Shown one piece after another: positions 12,788 through 23,970 of a stretch of 64,000 nt of DNA. Source of the DNA: Plasmodium brasilianum (lineage: Eukaryota; Apicomplexa; Aconoidasida; Haemosporida; Plasmodiidae). Positions within the stretch are counted from its first letter, which is position 1. Every line of letters begins with the position of its first letter. Location of the stretch: NCBI RefSeq assembly GCF_023973825.1, contig NC_090120.1:1392501-1456500 (forward strand), given 5' to 3'. The notes beneath the pieces were generated by a model. That model saw only the letters and a program-made list of their open reading frames with translations, did not search any database and was not told the DNA's origin. A program made the translations under genes and the position numbers.

Positions 12788-13810
12788 TATCCTTTTACCC
12801 TATCAGGAGACAATTCAATTTTCACCTTATCAATTGCTCCAAGAAGTTTGACTACACCTTCGTATGGAGGTGTTATGCCTGTCCTAAAATTGTGTTCATC
12901 TGGACTTGTTACTTCCTTTGAATTGTAAATATTTGAACCTGATATTTTCAGTTCCTTTTGAAATTTTTAATTAAAAAAAAAGTAGAGAGCAGTTTTATTT
13001 AAGCACCTTAGAGAACTTTAAGGAATGAAGCATATTCAAATTTATGTTTACATTTATGATTATGTTTACTTCTATGATTATGTTTACTTCTATGATTATG
13101 TTTACTTCTATGATTATGTTTACTTCTACGATTATGTTTACTTCTATGATTATGTTTACTTCTATGATTATGTTTACTTCTATGATTATGTTTACTTCTA
13201 CGATTATGTTTACTTCTACGATTATGTTTACTTCTATGATTATGTTTACTTCTATGATTATGTTTACTTCTACGATTATGTTTACTTCTATGATTATGTT
13301 TACTTCTATGATTATGTTTACTTCTATGATTATGTTTACATTTATGACTATGTTTACTTCTACGATTATGTTTACTTCTATGATTATGATTACATTTATG
13401 ACTATGCTTTCATTTATGCTTATTCACATTTGTGCACGTTTATGGACAAAGCTGTAATAGATGAAATGATAAGCGTATTATACACTATGTGGGTAATGTT
13501 GTCCATATCAGTTATGGTAAATAGTATTATTTTATTTTATAATTATTATTATTTATAATTTTTTTTTTTTTGACTTTCTCTTTCTTTTTTCCCTTTTTTG
13601 TACCTCGTCTGATATTCCTCTTAATTCCTCTGGTCTGAGGGGACCATGCTTTGCTAAATCTAGTGAAGCTTCTAGAAGCTTCAAAATTTTGCATCTAAGA
13701 TTTCGAACATTTACTAACTCCTCTTTTAGTTCTTTTATTAAAACATTTACGTTAGTTTCATATAAAAATTGATCATTCTCTTCTACTGATTTTGCATGTA
13801 TTAAAACCAT
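11956..13810 (-). CDS. CFAP298: CFAP298 orthologue, dynein-arm assembly factor
   Basis: In animals CFAP298 (C21orf59, Kurly) is needed for assembly of axonemal dynein arms and ciliary motility. I built four exons on the minus strand: 13604-13810, 12799-12954, 12458-12610 and 11956-12282. All introns are GT-AG and phase 0, giving 280 residues against 290 in human. The start MVLIHAK matches human MVLLHVK. Diagnostic blocks are LPSYDPTRLILE (human LPPYDPIRMEFE), SLWWAGKEL (QLWWAAKEL), GKNEKTKMIVKI (GKNEKTKIIAKI), GPPEREARI, AYYHKKQKE (LYYHRRQEE), DDSYLNSEWA (DDAYLNSPWA) and the final NIKWKP (DIKWRP). The only flagellated Plasmodium stage is the male gamete, so expression in male gametocytes is expected (inference). 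Intron 1 carries a large minisatellite. The exon 2 acceptor (TTCAAAAG) is weak, so a small missed exon there is possible. Confidence 0.93.
13045..13410. repeat. 18-bp minisatellite inside CFAP298 intron 1
   Basis: About 20 copies of an 18-bp unit (GATTATGTTTACTTCTAT on the plus strand), with sparse point variants (GATTACG for GATTATG, and ACATTT for ACTTCT at the edges). Because 18 is a multiple of three, the plus strand gives a long open frame of DYVYFY repeats, which is not a gene: it is antisense inside an intron of a well-supported gene. Confidence 0.9.
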
Positions 13811-14110
13811 TTTTATTAAACAAAAAGGATGAAGTAAAAAAAAAAAAAAATAATAAAAATAATTAAAAGGTGGCAATAAATAAAAAGAGTACATATATAC
13901 ACGAAACAGGCGTTCATCGATTGATAAGTAATTCTGAGTTGTAACGTATATATGTATATGTACTTATGTGTATATGTATTTATGTAAGTATGTATTTTAT
14001 TCTTTTTTCTCTTTCCTTTCAGGTATTTTCCCTACAATATGGGAAACGCTTTACTGTAATTCTGGTATATTCATTTTAAGCATTTATATCAGATATTCCG
14101 TTCCGTTCCG

Positions 14111-14141
<31 letters not shown>

Positions 14142-14418
14142 TTTTATTTATATCTTTTTCGTACATATTTTTATATGCTCTAAAACGCTTTATCTTTTAA
14201 CGAGTGCATACATGGAATTAATTTAACACCTTATTTTTGAAAATAGGTTAAAATTAAGCACTCAACGGCATCTTTACTTAACTCCTCTTCTACGTAGTTT
14301 ATTTTTTGAAAAGATGAAAGCCTTTTTTAACAAACAATAGGCTTTTTAAAATGAATACTTGACTGATCAACAAAATGAGACGCTTTTTATATTTTCGGTT
14401 GATAATGAAGTAGTAGGA

Positions 14419-14515
14419 TACATGCATACATGCATACATGCATACATGCATACATGCATACATACATACATGCATACATGCATACATACATACATGCATA
14501 CATACATACATACGT
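14419..14515. repeat. CATACATG/CATA microsatellite
   Basis: About 24 tetranucleotide steps of CATA and CATG in strict purine-pyrimidine alternation, running into a short TATA stretch. It can pair with itself through the CATG palindromes. Confidence 0.85.
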
Positions 14516-14890
14516 ATATATATACATGTATGGCTACGTGAAACGCCTGACAGGAAAGATAACAAGAGATGAATTACGTCAAGGTGTCGTTACGAATTGT
14601 GGATATATACAATGGGCAATATGACTATCCGTTATATTTCTTTTGAATGGAACTAGACAGGATGAGCCATAACGTGATTAAAAAAGACATGATATGATGG
14701 GGTCGAGACGAAGTCTTTAATTATCCCTTATTTTGGAAAGCTCATTTTTCAGCTTCATAATTTTCGTAATTTTCTTGAAAGAACATATGACAAAAAAAAA
14801 ATAAATAAATAAAAAGTAAAATAAAAAATCCGTAAAAAAGGTAAAAAAAAAAAAAAATGAATAAAAAATGAGTAAAAGAAGATAAAATAA

Positions 14891-15113
14891 AAAATGAATA
14901 AAAAAAGTAAAAAAAGGTAAAGTACAAAATGAATAAAAAAAGTAAAAAAAGGTAAAGTACAAAATGAATAAAAAAAGTAAAAAAAGGTAAAGTACAAAAT
15001 GAATAAAAAAAGTAAAAAAAGGTAAAGTACAAAATGAATAAAAAAAGTAAAAAAAGGTAAAGTACAAAATGCATAAAAAAAGTAAAAAAAGGTAAAGTAC
15101 AAAATGAATAAAA
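14891..15113. repeat. 35-bp tandem repeat, A rich
   Basis: About six copies of a 35-bp unit with the order AAAATGAAT, an A run, GT, an A run, GGTAAAGTAC. Copies differ by single bases (for example GCAT for GAAT near 15070). The plus strand is purine-rich. Confidence 0.85.
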
Positions 15114-15390
15114 AGACGTGAAAAGGAAAACATAAAATTGCATTTGTTTAAAAATTTTAATTAAAGCGTTATTACATTTTGTTCACTTTAAAAGAGACGA
15201 ATGAATTACCCACGTATGCACGTGTGTACATATGCATATATTCACACATGTACATGTTCATAACATCTACAAGAGAACGATTTTATGGCCCACCATGAAT
15301 ATGGCAAAAAAGCATACATATACATACATATACACATACTCATACTTTAAAGTGGAAAATATTTTAATGCATTTACTCAGTAAAAAACAA

Positions 15391-15660
15391 TTATACTCAA
15401 TTATACCCAGTTATACTCAATTATACCCAGTCATACTCAATTATACCCAGTTATACTCAATTATACCCAGTTATACTCAATTATACCCAGTTATACTCAA
15501 TTATACCCAGTCATACTCAATTATACCCAGTTATACTCAATTATACCCAGTTATACTCAATTATACCCAGTTATACTCAATTATACCCAGTTATACTCAA
15601 TTATACCCAGTTATACTCAATTATACCCAGTTATACTCAATTATACCCAGTTATACTCCA
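15391..15660. repeat. 20-bp tandem repeat abutting the TrxR stop
   Basis: About 13 copies of a 20-bp unit (TTATACTCAATTATACCCAG), almost perfect; two copies have TCATAC for TTATAC. The array ends about 20 bp from the TrxR stop codon, so it should be transcribed into the TrxR 3' UTR. Confidence 0.9.
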
Positions 15661-15680
15661 TTTTACTTAATGTTACTCAA

Positions 15681-17600
15681 TTAACCGCATTTGCCGCCCC
15701 CACAGCCCCCTTTGGCCGCATAGGGCAGACCGGAAGATACAGTAATGGAGAGATTCATAAACGATTCGGCATCAGTTGGATGTATGCCTATGCAATTATC
15801 AAAATCTTTTTTTTTAACTTTCAATTTTAAAGCTAAAGACATACCTTGAGTAACTTCACCTGCATTGGGGCCAACGTAATGAAAACCAACAACTCTATTT
15901 TCTTCTTCTTTTAAGCAAACAAGTTTAGCAAAACATGTACTAGATATATCACAGTCGTATTCATCCTTTTGCATTTTAATATGTTTCTTTCTATGCACAG
16001 CAGATATTTCTAAATTATTAAATTCTTGTAAAAACACTTCAACTTTATTTTTTCCAAAAATTTCATATGCTTTTTCTTCTGAATAGCCACACACTCCATA
16101 TTCTATAGGGGTATATATAGAAGTTGGTATATATGTATAATCCATTATTTCGTTTGAGTTATTAAATAACCGTCTAGCTAAAATCTCACCTGCTTTTATA
16201 GCTACTGGAGCTAGTTCAGGTACGTTTTCAACCACATCCCCCACAGCAAATATAGTAGATATATTCGTACAACTAAGATCGTTTGCAATAATTTTGTTAT
16301 TCGATTTATTTATATTTATATTAAGTGCTTCTAAATTTAAATGCTGTGTATCACCTTTTCTACCGGTTGCATATAAAACTGTATCGTACAATTCGGTACA
16401 ATTATTACTAAACTGTACTAATATTTTTTCATTCTCTTTTATTAATTTTTTTGGTAACACTCCATTCATAAATATAACGCCTTGTTCCTCCATATAACTT
16501 TTAACTTTATTTGCACACTGTTGATCAAAGCCTCTTAAGACTATTGAACGAACAGCTACTGTGATATCATATCCTAATGAATTTAGAAATCCTGCACATT
16601 CCAAAGCTACATAAGATGCACCAACTACTAAAGTTTTCCCTGGTTCTCTTTTTAATGAAAAGATATCATCTGATGTTATACTCAACTCCTTTGCTCCTTC
16701 AACTTCTTCTGGTATATGAGGTCTACACCCTGTTGCTATTAAAATGTATTTTCCTGTTACTGTTTCTTCTTTAGTTAAATCCCCTTTTAAATAATATGAT
16801 ACTGTATTTTTACTTTTTAATTTAGCTAACCCATTAATATATTTCACTTTTGATGATCTTAAACCAGTCATATAACTAAAATTTAATGAACGAATATGTG
16901 ATTGAACTGTTCTAATTAATTTCATCCAATCATGTTTTAAATTTTCATATTTCCATCCATATTCTGGTGAATCCAACTTAAATAAACTTCCCATATTTCC
17001 TGCATAGTGCATCAACTTTTTGGGAACACAACCAACATTTACACACGTTCCACCTATACCCCACTTTGTTCCTTGGCTACTCGGCTTAACAAAGTCCAGT
17101 AAAAGTACTTTTGCCCCATGAGCTGCGGCTTCCTTCGCTGATGCCATACCCCCGGGTCCCCCCCCAATAACTACATAGTCATAGTCATAATGGAAGTCTC
17201 CGTTACCGTTACGATTAAAGTCTACCTTTTTTTCCAGCTCATTCCCACCTTTAGTAATTGCCTGAACAACTTCTCCACATTTTTCGCCATTTACATTGCT
17301 ATGTTCATAAGTTTTTTTGGGATTTTTTTCGTTATACATGGTGTGCACAAAAAAATTTATAAAATAATTAATTCCTTGATGGACTACTTTATTATTCCTA
17401 CTTAAAAATGTTTTATTTTTATTTAAAACTCTGTTATCTCTAATGTTGGAACTATCGCTTAACGGACTGCTAAAGGATATTCTTCTGCGACAAATGTTTT
17501 TATAATAAACGTTTTTGCATACGTTCCATGTAAAATAATGTTGCCTGTACAGGAAATATTTATTTGGCCATAATCCAAAATTAATTAATGCATTGTTCAT
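15681..17600 (-). CDS. TrxR: Thioredoxin reductase
   Basis: This flavoenzyme passes electrons from NADPH through FAD and two dithiol sites to thioredoxin, a central antioxidant route in malaria parasites, which lack catalase. The single 639-residue frame has the FAD Rossmann motif GGGPGG (146-151), the redox-active CVNVGC (186-191), the NADPH-side GASYVALECAGF, the FAD motif FAVGD, the HPT motif GIHPTDAESF near the end, and the C-terminal redox tail GCGGGKCG with Cys633 and Cys638. The CX4C tail is the Plasmodium form, unlike the selenocysteine tail of mammals. The first 87 residues form a basic, hydroxyl-rich, acid-poor leader suited to mitochondrial import. Met88 (MYNEKN) corresponds to the start I recall for the cytosolic P. 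falciparum enzyme. No intron is needed. Confidence 0.98.
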   Translation of the reverse strand: MNNALINFGLWPNKYFLYRQHYFTWNVCKNVYYKNICRRRISFSSPLSDSSNIRDNRVLNKNKTFLSRNNKVVHQGINYFINFFVHTMYNEKNPKKTYEHSNVNGEKCGEVVQAITKGGNELEKKVDFNRNGNGDFHYDYDYVVIGGGPGGMASAKEAAAHGAKVLLLDFVKPSSQGTKWGIGGTCVNVGCVPKKLMHYAGNMGSLFKLDSPEYGWKYENLKHDWMKLIRTVQSHIRSLNFSYMTGLRSSKVKYINGLAKLKSKNTVSYYLKGDLTKEETVTGKYILIATGCRPHIPEEVEGAKELSITSDDIFSLKREPGKTLVVGASYVALECAGFLNSLGYDITVAVRSIVLRGFDQQCANKVKSYMEEQGVIFMNGVLPKKLIKENEKILVQFSNNCTELYDTVLYATGRKGDTQHLNLEALNININKSNNKIIANDLSCTNISTIFAVGDVVENVPELAPVAIKAGEILARRLFNNSNEIMDYTYIPTSIYTPIEYGVCGYSEEKAYEIFGKNKVEVFLQEFNNLEISAVHRKKHIKMQKDEYDCDISSTCFAKLVCLKEEENRVVGFHYVGPNAGEVTQGMSLALKLKVKKKDFDNCIGIHPTDAESFMNLSITVSSGLPYAAKGGCGGGKCG

Positions 17601-17768
17601 AATTTTTTTTGCTTTTTACACTTTTGCCCTTTTTTGGTTTCGTTTTATAATACTTTTTTTATTCTCTTTATTTCCTCTATTTTTACTCCTTTTACCTATT
17701 ACTTTTTACTCGTTTTTTACTCCTTTTACTTATTACTTATTACTTTTTACTCTTTTCTTATTTCTTTT

Positions 17769-17918
17769 ACCTCTTACTTTTTGCTGTTTTTTACCTCTTA
17801 CTTTTTGCTGTTTTTTACCTCTTACTTTTTGCTGTTTTTTACCTCTTACTTTTTGCTGTTTTTTACCTCTTACTTTTTGCTGTTTTTTACCTCTTACTTT
17901 TTGCTGTTTTTTACTCTT
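17769..17918. repeat. 24-bp tandem repeat
   Basis: About six copies of a 24-bp unit made of ACCTCTTACTTTTTGCTG followed by six T. It starts about 170 bp upstream of the TrxR start codon, so it probably lies in the TrxR 5' UTR or promoter. Confidence 0.85.
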
Positions 17919-18556
17919 ACTTTTTATTCTTTTTTACCTCGTACTGTTACTTTATTTTTTATTTTTTGGAAATAAATGTCAAATAGCTATTGAAAAGGGG
18001 GAAATTCCAAAAGTAAAATATTCGACCTTAACAAGCACAAAAATGTGTACATATATGTTGGATTTATTGCACGTTCAATTTTTATACTATTACGCAGTTC
18101 TTATTTTTGAGTTCTTTCAATTGGGACATACTTTTATTACTTCTAATTTGTTTTGTTTTTTTTCTATATTTTATACTTTATATTTTACGCCTATAAATTG
18201 TTTTTATTATATTGATCTACTTTTCAAACTTATCATACCCATTTTTGCTTTGCTCCTTATGTCTCTTTACTCTTTATTTTATGCTTTTATTTCTTATTTA
18301 TTCCAAATTTAAAATAGTGTTATTTATGCATTAAAAATAAATCTTTTTTTTTTTTTTTTTTTTTTATATCTTTTCTCCTATTTGCACATTAAATTTTTTA
18401 TTTTACTGTTTATAGTAAAGTATATATTAAAAAAAAAATAAAATCCATTAGTGTGATATATGGAGCAGTGGGCTTACGTAAAAAAAAAAGATTACATGAT
18501 ACATTTTACCGGAATTATGCGAGCAAACAAGCGTGCGCTTACTGTATATGTACATA

Positions 18557-18590
<34 letters not shown>

Positions 18591-19563
18591 TGTGCCTATA
18601 TATGTGTAGCACACTTTTCATAAGTGCAGTATTTTTAACACATATTTTTCAAGATTGCCATCTTTCTCAAAAAGAAGAAATATTATTTTCATGTTTTTTC
18701 AACTGTTATTCTTTAAAAGTGCGTAACAATTGCTCGAAGCCGTAATACCACGTACACTTCGAAATACGAATATATTTATATACATACATACACATACATA
18801 TAAGTATATATATATAGACACAGCAAAAGTAGCCGGAATAAATAATTATAACAATCGTAACATTCACTGAAAAAAGAAGAAATCGTTTTAATGTGCTTTA
18901 AAACTTTTTTGAGGCTATAAAAAAAGCATGTTTTCATTGTATTTATATTTGCATGAACATGTTAATGTGCGTACAAAAAATGTACCTACTCCAACAGCTG
19001 TACATGTGCAAACTGATGCGTCTTATTAAATTGATGACGCATATGACGATGGGATGAACGTACAATGAAGATGCTATTTATTTAAGCCTATATTTCACAC
19101 ACCCCTTTTCCTCATTTATTTTTAGGCACTTTTATTTTATCTGTTTTTATAAAAAACCTGATGTTTTTCAGTATATTTTGGCAACTTGATAAAAATAATT
19201 ACGTGGCTCGGCATATTTAGCAATTTTCATATCATAATTATACGCAGTTCTATTTTATAATATTTTTAACCGATTTGGAAATATTTTCTTTTCATTATAT
19301 ATACAATATACATTTAAGTATATGTGCACTCGTCGTGAAAAAAAAAGAAATACATAATTTTATATTTTTATAGATATATGCATTTTTTATATGTACCTCA
19401 AAAGATCCCTATGAACACTGTTCATAATATACCATTTGGGAAAACCAAAAAATGGTAAAATAGAACAGACTATCCAAAATGTAGAATATAATAAGTGTTT
19501 AAAAATTTAGCAATTCGTAAGCTTTAAATGGTAACAAAAAAAAATAAATAAATAAATAAAATA

Positions 19564-19790
19564 AAGTATTAATAAAATAAGGTGCTAATAAATTAAGGTG
19601 TTAATAAAATAAGGTGCTAATAAATTAAGGTGTTAATAAAATAAGGTGCTAATAAATTAAGGTGTTAATAAAATAAGGTGCTAATAAATTAAGGTGTTAA
19701 TATAATAAAGTGTTAATATAATAAAGCGTTAATATAATAAAGTGTTAATATAATAAAGCGTTAATATAATAAAGTGTTAAATGAAATAAT
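19564..19790. repeat. 16-bp tandem repeat, two alternating types
   Basis: About 14 units of 16 bp. In the first half AAGGTGCTAATAAATT and AAGGTGTTAATAAAAT alternate regularly as a 32-bp higher-order unit. In the second half the units change to AAAGTGTTAATATAAT and AAAGCGTTAATATAAT. Confidence 0.85.
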
Positions 19791-21154
19791 ATAATAAAAA
19801 CATAAACAATAATAATAAATGTGCAAGGTACGTAAAAGGAACTTTTAAATGCTGGATTTCAAATTATTTACACTAAATAAATAAAACTTAAAAGTATTGA
19901 TGAAAAATGTTCAAACATTGAAAAACAAAAAATGGTATGAACATATTAAACCAACGGTTTCCACAATTTATAATGCACCAATAAAAAATAAAAAACAAAA
20001 AAAGAAAAAACTAAGAACATACAAAAACAAAAAACAACTGCGCATGTAGATCTATACATATACATACTAAAATTGATTCCTTATATTTTTCTCGCATTCG
20101 CAGAATTTCTTTTTATTCTTATTTAAAATTCTTTTTTATGAGTACTTTTTCATTTCATCTGATATATTTTAACATTTAACTTTATTTTTCTTTTTTCGTA
20201 TTTCATTATTTTGTCACCCTTTTTTTGTCATTTTTTCACCATTTTTTTTTAACTTTTTTCATTTTTTCTTTTTTAATTTTTTTTTTTTCAATAAAATAGA
20301 GAATATTAAATTTTTTTCCTTTTTGACCTCAATAAATAAAAATGAAATATGCAAAAAAAAAAATAAAAATACACCACATTTTTCTTTTCTTTTTCATGTT
20401 TAGAAATGTAATATTATACATATATGCATATATAATACGTACATACACATATACACATGGATTGTGAAAAAAATAAAAAAGGGAAAAAAAAAATGGTAGC
20501 ACTATTATAATAAATTAAAAAATATCTGGGTGCAAACACAATTTTATCATCACTTCAAAATTCAAAGAATACATATTCATATACAAAATGAAGCTTATTT
20601 TACGCATTTTACTCATTTTACGCATTTTACTCATTTTACGCATTTTGCGCATTTTACACATTTCACTCTTTTTTTATTTACGTAAAAGACGGGTGAACGT
20701 GAAAAAAAAGGAAAAAGAAGGAAAAAAAAATTATTTGTACTCAACATAAATAAAAAAACTTTAAAACAAGTAGGCTTATACATGCATACACACATAAATA
20801 TACATCCATATATATATATATATATATATACACAAACAATGCATATACCTATATTCCGTATTACTGTATGTCGATGTACAATACATGGGGATAGAGGGAA
20901 AAAGAAAAAAGAATTTTCTAACAACATTAATGAAAAGGAGCAAACATGTAAAAGATAAAACTCAAATGTGCAAAAATATTTAAAGTAAAATATTTAGGCA
21001 TAAAAATTTGTAAAATCCTCTGTTTTATACGTGCATATATACATATATATATTATATATTTACATATGTTATATACATATGCATACGCATATATATATCT
21101 GAAGGGGGATGCTGACGAAATTTTAAAATTATCCTATGTTGTTCAATTTTTTAT

Positions 21155-21291
21155 TATTCTTTTTTCTTCTTTTTTCTCTTCTCTTTTCCTTTTTTCTCTT
21201 TTCTTTTCTCTTATATCATCTTTTCTTTTCTTTTTTTTTTTTTCTTTTTTTTCTTTTCTTTTCTTTCTTTTTTTTCTTTTTTTTTTTTTAT
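21155..21291. repeat. Long polypyrimidine tract
   Basis: Two nearly pure T/C stretches of roughly 55 and 70 bases, split by a short TATATCA. They lie just downstream of the PABPN1-type gene, on the strand opposite to it. Confidence 0.8.
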
Positions 21292-21378
21292 AGTACTTGT
21301 GAAAGCATAATAAATACTTAAAAAAAAAAGAAAAAATAGAATCTACAAATGTGTGCTTATTATATATATACAACATAT

Positions 21379-23033
21379 TTATGCTCTTTCATATGGGTTG
21401 GTAACAATCTTTTTATAAGCTCCTCTTCCTCTATAAAATGGTCTAAAGCTAGGTTGCCTGAGTCTACGAAGAAATTTTCAAAAAAAAATTAGCGCAATTA
21501 ATGTAAGTAAATGTGTGTGTGCTTGTTATGTGCGCACATACGTGTTCATGCACGGATCTGATTTCTTTAACCACGGAAAAAAAGATCATAATAAAATAAA
21601 TTTAGTTTCGTATAAATGACTTTCTAATTTCACTTGTTCCATTTTTTATCTTAAAACATACCTTCCCCTTCCGTTTAATATTGTTTTCATTGATCTTCCT
21701 CTAAAAGCACTAATTCTGGGCCTATTAAATCCGGGTATGTTTCTTCTCTTACTACAAACCTGTAGTATAATTTTGGCAAAGGGGGGTAAAAGGAAAAAAA
21801 AAAAATACGATAAAATAAAAAAATGCAAATAAAGAAAAAAAGGAAACAAATAAAAAAATACAAAATAAAAAAGGAAAATAAAATTAATTCTCCAGGTACA
21901 TTACTACATCACACCATAACCATTCGAACTTCTACTCATAAATATATAAAAAATTTTGGCATAAGGGCAAGGTGAACGCAAATAAAATAAAAAAAATTAC
22001 AACATATGGCACTTTACAACATGCATATTTTGGGTTAACTTTTATTTGTCTTTTTTTAAAGAACGATTCGGAAAGGGATAAAGCTGTTCGGACGGATGAA
22101 GCATCGGCAAATTCGATGTACGCATATCTACAAGGAAGTGCATAATATATAAAGAAGGTAAAAGGTATGAGACCCATTTTCACATATATTTTCTTTTTTT
22201 TTTTTTTATAACATAATAAATAAAAAAATGGCATTTAGAAAAACATCAAAATGGGGAAATGTAAATGCAAAAATAATTGCTACTAGTAAATATACCCCTT
22301 GGAATGGCCTGTATTTTTATTAACTAATATGGTTACTCTATTTATTAATCCGCATTCTGAAAATAATGACTGCAATTCTTCTGGCTGTGTAGAATAATCA
22401 ACCTGCATATTTTGAAACGAAAAAAAAAAAAAAAAAAAGGTTAAACAAAGAAAATGATAAGATATAAAAGCTGCACGAAAAAGAAGAAAAACGTTTAAGA
22501 ACTGCTAAACGTGCATAACATGTGCCACATATAATACACACATACGTGTATGTATGTATATATATATATATATATGTTTTTTTTCCCCTTTATTTTTACA
22601 TTTCCAACAAATATAGATCTGTTGTTTATTTCTTCTTGCTCCATTTCATGTGAATCGAGAGCACCGGACTGATTCATCTGCATCTCAGCACCTTCATTCA
22701 TCATCTAAAAAAAAAAAAAGTAAAAAAGGAAGAATTATTAAAAAGAAAAATATTTAAAAAAAAAAAAATTTTTGCCTGTTCACATACAAATATGCACACA
22801 ATACATACAATATCGCAAATAACAATACGATATATAGTAGTATACACCTGGGTAAGCATACACAATGCCATTTATGCAAAGAATAGAAACACACTAATAT
22901 GATATCTCTTTGTTACTTTCAATTTTTGTAGGTCACTAAATTCCTTATCAATGTTATTTATATCATCTACTTGTACTTTAAAATTCCCCCCATCATTTTT
23001 CCCCTTGTCAGAATTCATTGCCTCAATATTCAT
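21379..23033 (-). CDS. Nuclear poly(A)-binding protein, PABPN1 type (one RRM)
   Basis: PABPN1 (yeast-like name Pab2) binds nascent poly(A) tails in the nucleus and acts in polyadenylation and RNA surveillance. I assembled six minus-strand exons: 22917-23033, 22600-22704, 22296-22402, 22040-22127, 21662-21759 and 21379-21463, all GT-AG with compatible phases, encoding 199 residues. One RRM spans about 67-143, with RNP2 IFVGNV at 70-75 and RNP1 KGYAYIEF at 109-116. Subfamily-specific matches to PABPN1 are [56 protein letters not shown] and KRRNIPGF. The C-terminus is Arg/Gly/Tyr-rich ([13 protein letters not shown]), as in the family, whose arginines are methylated. The N-terminus is short and acidic and lacks the polyalanine of the human protein. 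All five introns are short and each ends in a pyrimidine-rich or AT-rich stretch. Confidence 0.93.
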
Positions 23034-23300
23034 TTCTTTTTTTTTTTTTTTTTTTTTTTAATTTAAAAAAAAAGAGATTAAAATAATAAAACAAATAAAA
23101 CAATTGAATAATAAAATAGCTGTGTGGCAGAGTAGCAAAATGGCAAAATATATTACAAGTAAATTTGTAGGTATAATGGGGAAAGTTTTAATTTAACTAT
23201 CTACCGTATCAGCATGTATAAAATAATTGTCAAACTGTATACTTTCTTTGTAGTTATATAAGATAACACATATGTATGTACGTACGTATGTATGTTTGTA

Positions 23301-23337
<37 letters not shown>

Positions 23338-23749
23338 CACTTTTTTTTTAAATATATATGTACAAATAAATAGTACATAACTACTTACATCAAACTTATA
23401 TATAACAATTTATGGAGATAACCCCCCTTAAAATATATGTATAATTAAAAATGCATATTTAAATAAATGTTCTTTTACATATAAATATGGCACATACGAC
23501 GATTTACGCATAAAAACTATCTATAAATATTTTACCCGTACAAATGTACACGTAAAATAAATTATTAATATAAAACGATGTAAGGAAAAAGTAAAAAGTA
23601 AAACAATACATACACTACATAAAAATATATATATATAAATATGCTACGTAAAAATATATTAAAATTGTGCGTTCAATTTTTTTTGCGTTTACAATCATTT
23701 AAATTAAAAAAAAGAAAGAAATAATGAAATAAATAAATAGATAAATAAA

Positions 23750-23970
23750 TGAGGAAATGAAGAAATGAAGAAATGAAGAAATGAAGAAATGAAGAAATGA
23801 AGAAATGAAGAAATAAAGTAGTAAAGCAATAAAGTAATAAAGCAATAAAGTAATAAAGCAATAAAGCAATAAAGCAATAAAGTAATAAAGTAATAAAGCA
23901 ATAAAGTAATAAAGCAATGAAATAATAAAGCAATAAAGTAATAAAGCAATGAAGTAATAAAGCAATAAAG
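23750..23970. repeat. 8-bp repeats GAAGAAAT then AATAAAG(C/T)
   Basis: About eight copies of GAAGAAAT are followed by about 18 copies of an 8-bp unit AATAAAGC or AATAAAGT in mixed order. Confidence 0.85.

Larger units (their letters stand above)
13811..15680. other. Intergenic with stacked repeats, no gene seen
   Basis: It lies between the 5' end of the CFAP298 gene and the 3' end of the thioredoxin reductase gene, both on the minus strand. It holds T runs (14127-14145) and three tandem arrays listed separately. Apparent frames in it are repeat translations. Confidence 0.6.
17601..21378. other. Long intergenic region, TrxR upstream, no gene seen
   Basis: About 3.8 kb between two minus-strand genes. 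It should contain the TrxR promoter and 5' UTR and the 3' UTR of the PABPN1-type gene. It contains pyrimidine-rich DNA next to TrxR, arrays at 17769-17918 and 19564-19790, a CATTTTACG/CATTTTACT array at 20597-20660, TA tracts, and a long pyrimidine tract at 21155-21291. The plus-strand frame from 17593 to 18312 is Phe/Leu-rich repeat translation and I do not accept it as a gene. Confidence 0.6.

Noticed and set aside
13025..13558. Plus-strand 177-codon frame of DYVYFY repeats
   Set aside because: It is a translation of the 18-bp array inside the CFAP298 intron, on the opposite strand, with a second frame (MFTSMI) equally open.
14717..15143. Minus-strand Phe/Leu frames of 115-138 codons
   Set aside because: A 35-bp repeat read in all three frames produces equivalent text, the mark of a noncoding array.
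17593..18312. 239-codon Phe/Leu-rich plus-strand frame overlapping the TrxR start
   Set aside because: Composition follows T-rich repeats; it looks like a membrane protein only because TTT/CTT code for Phe/Leu, and it begins antisense to the TrxR leader.
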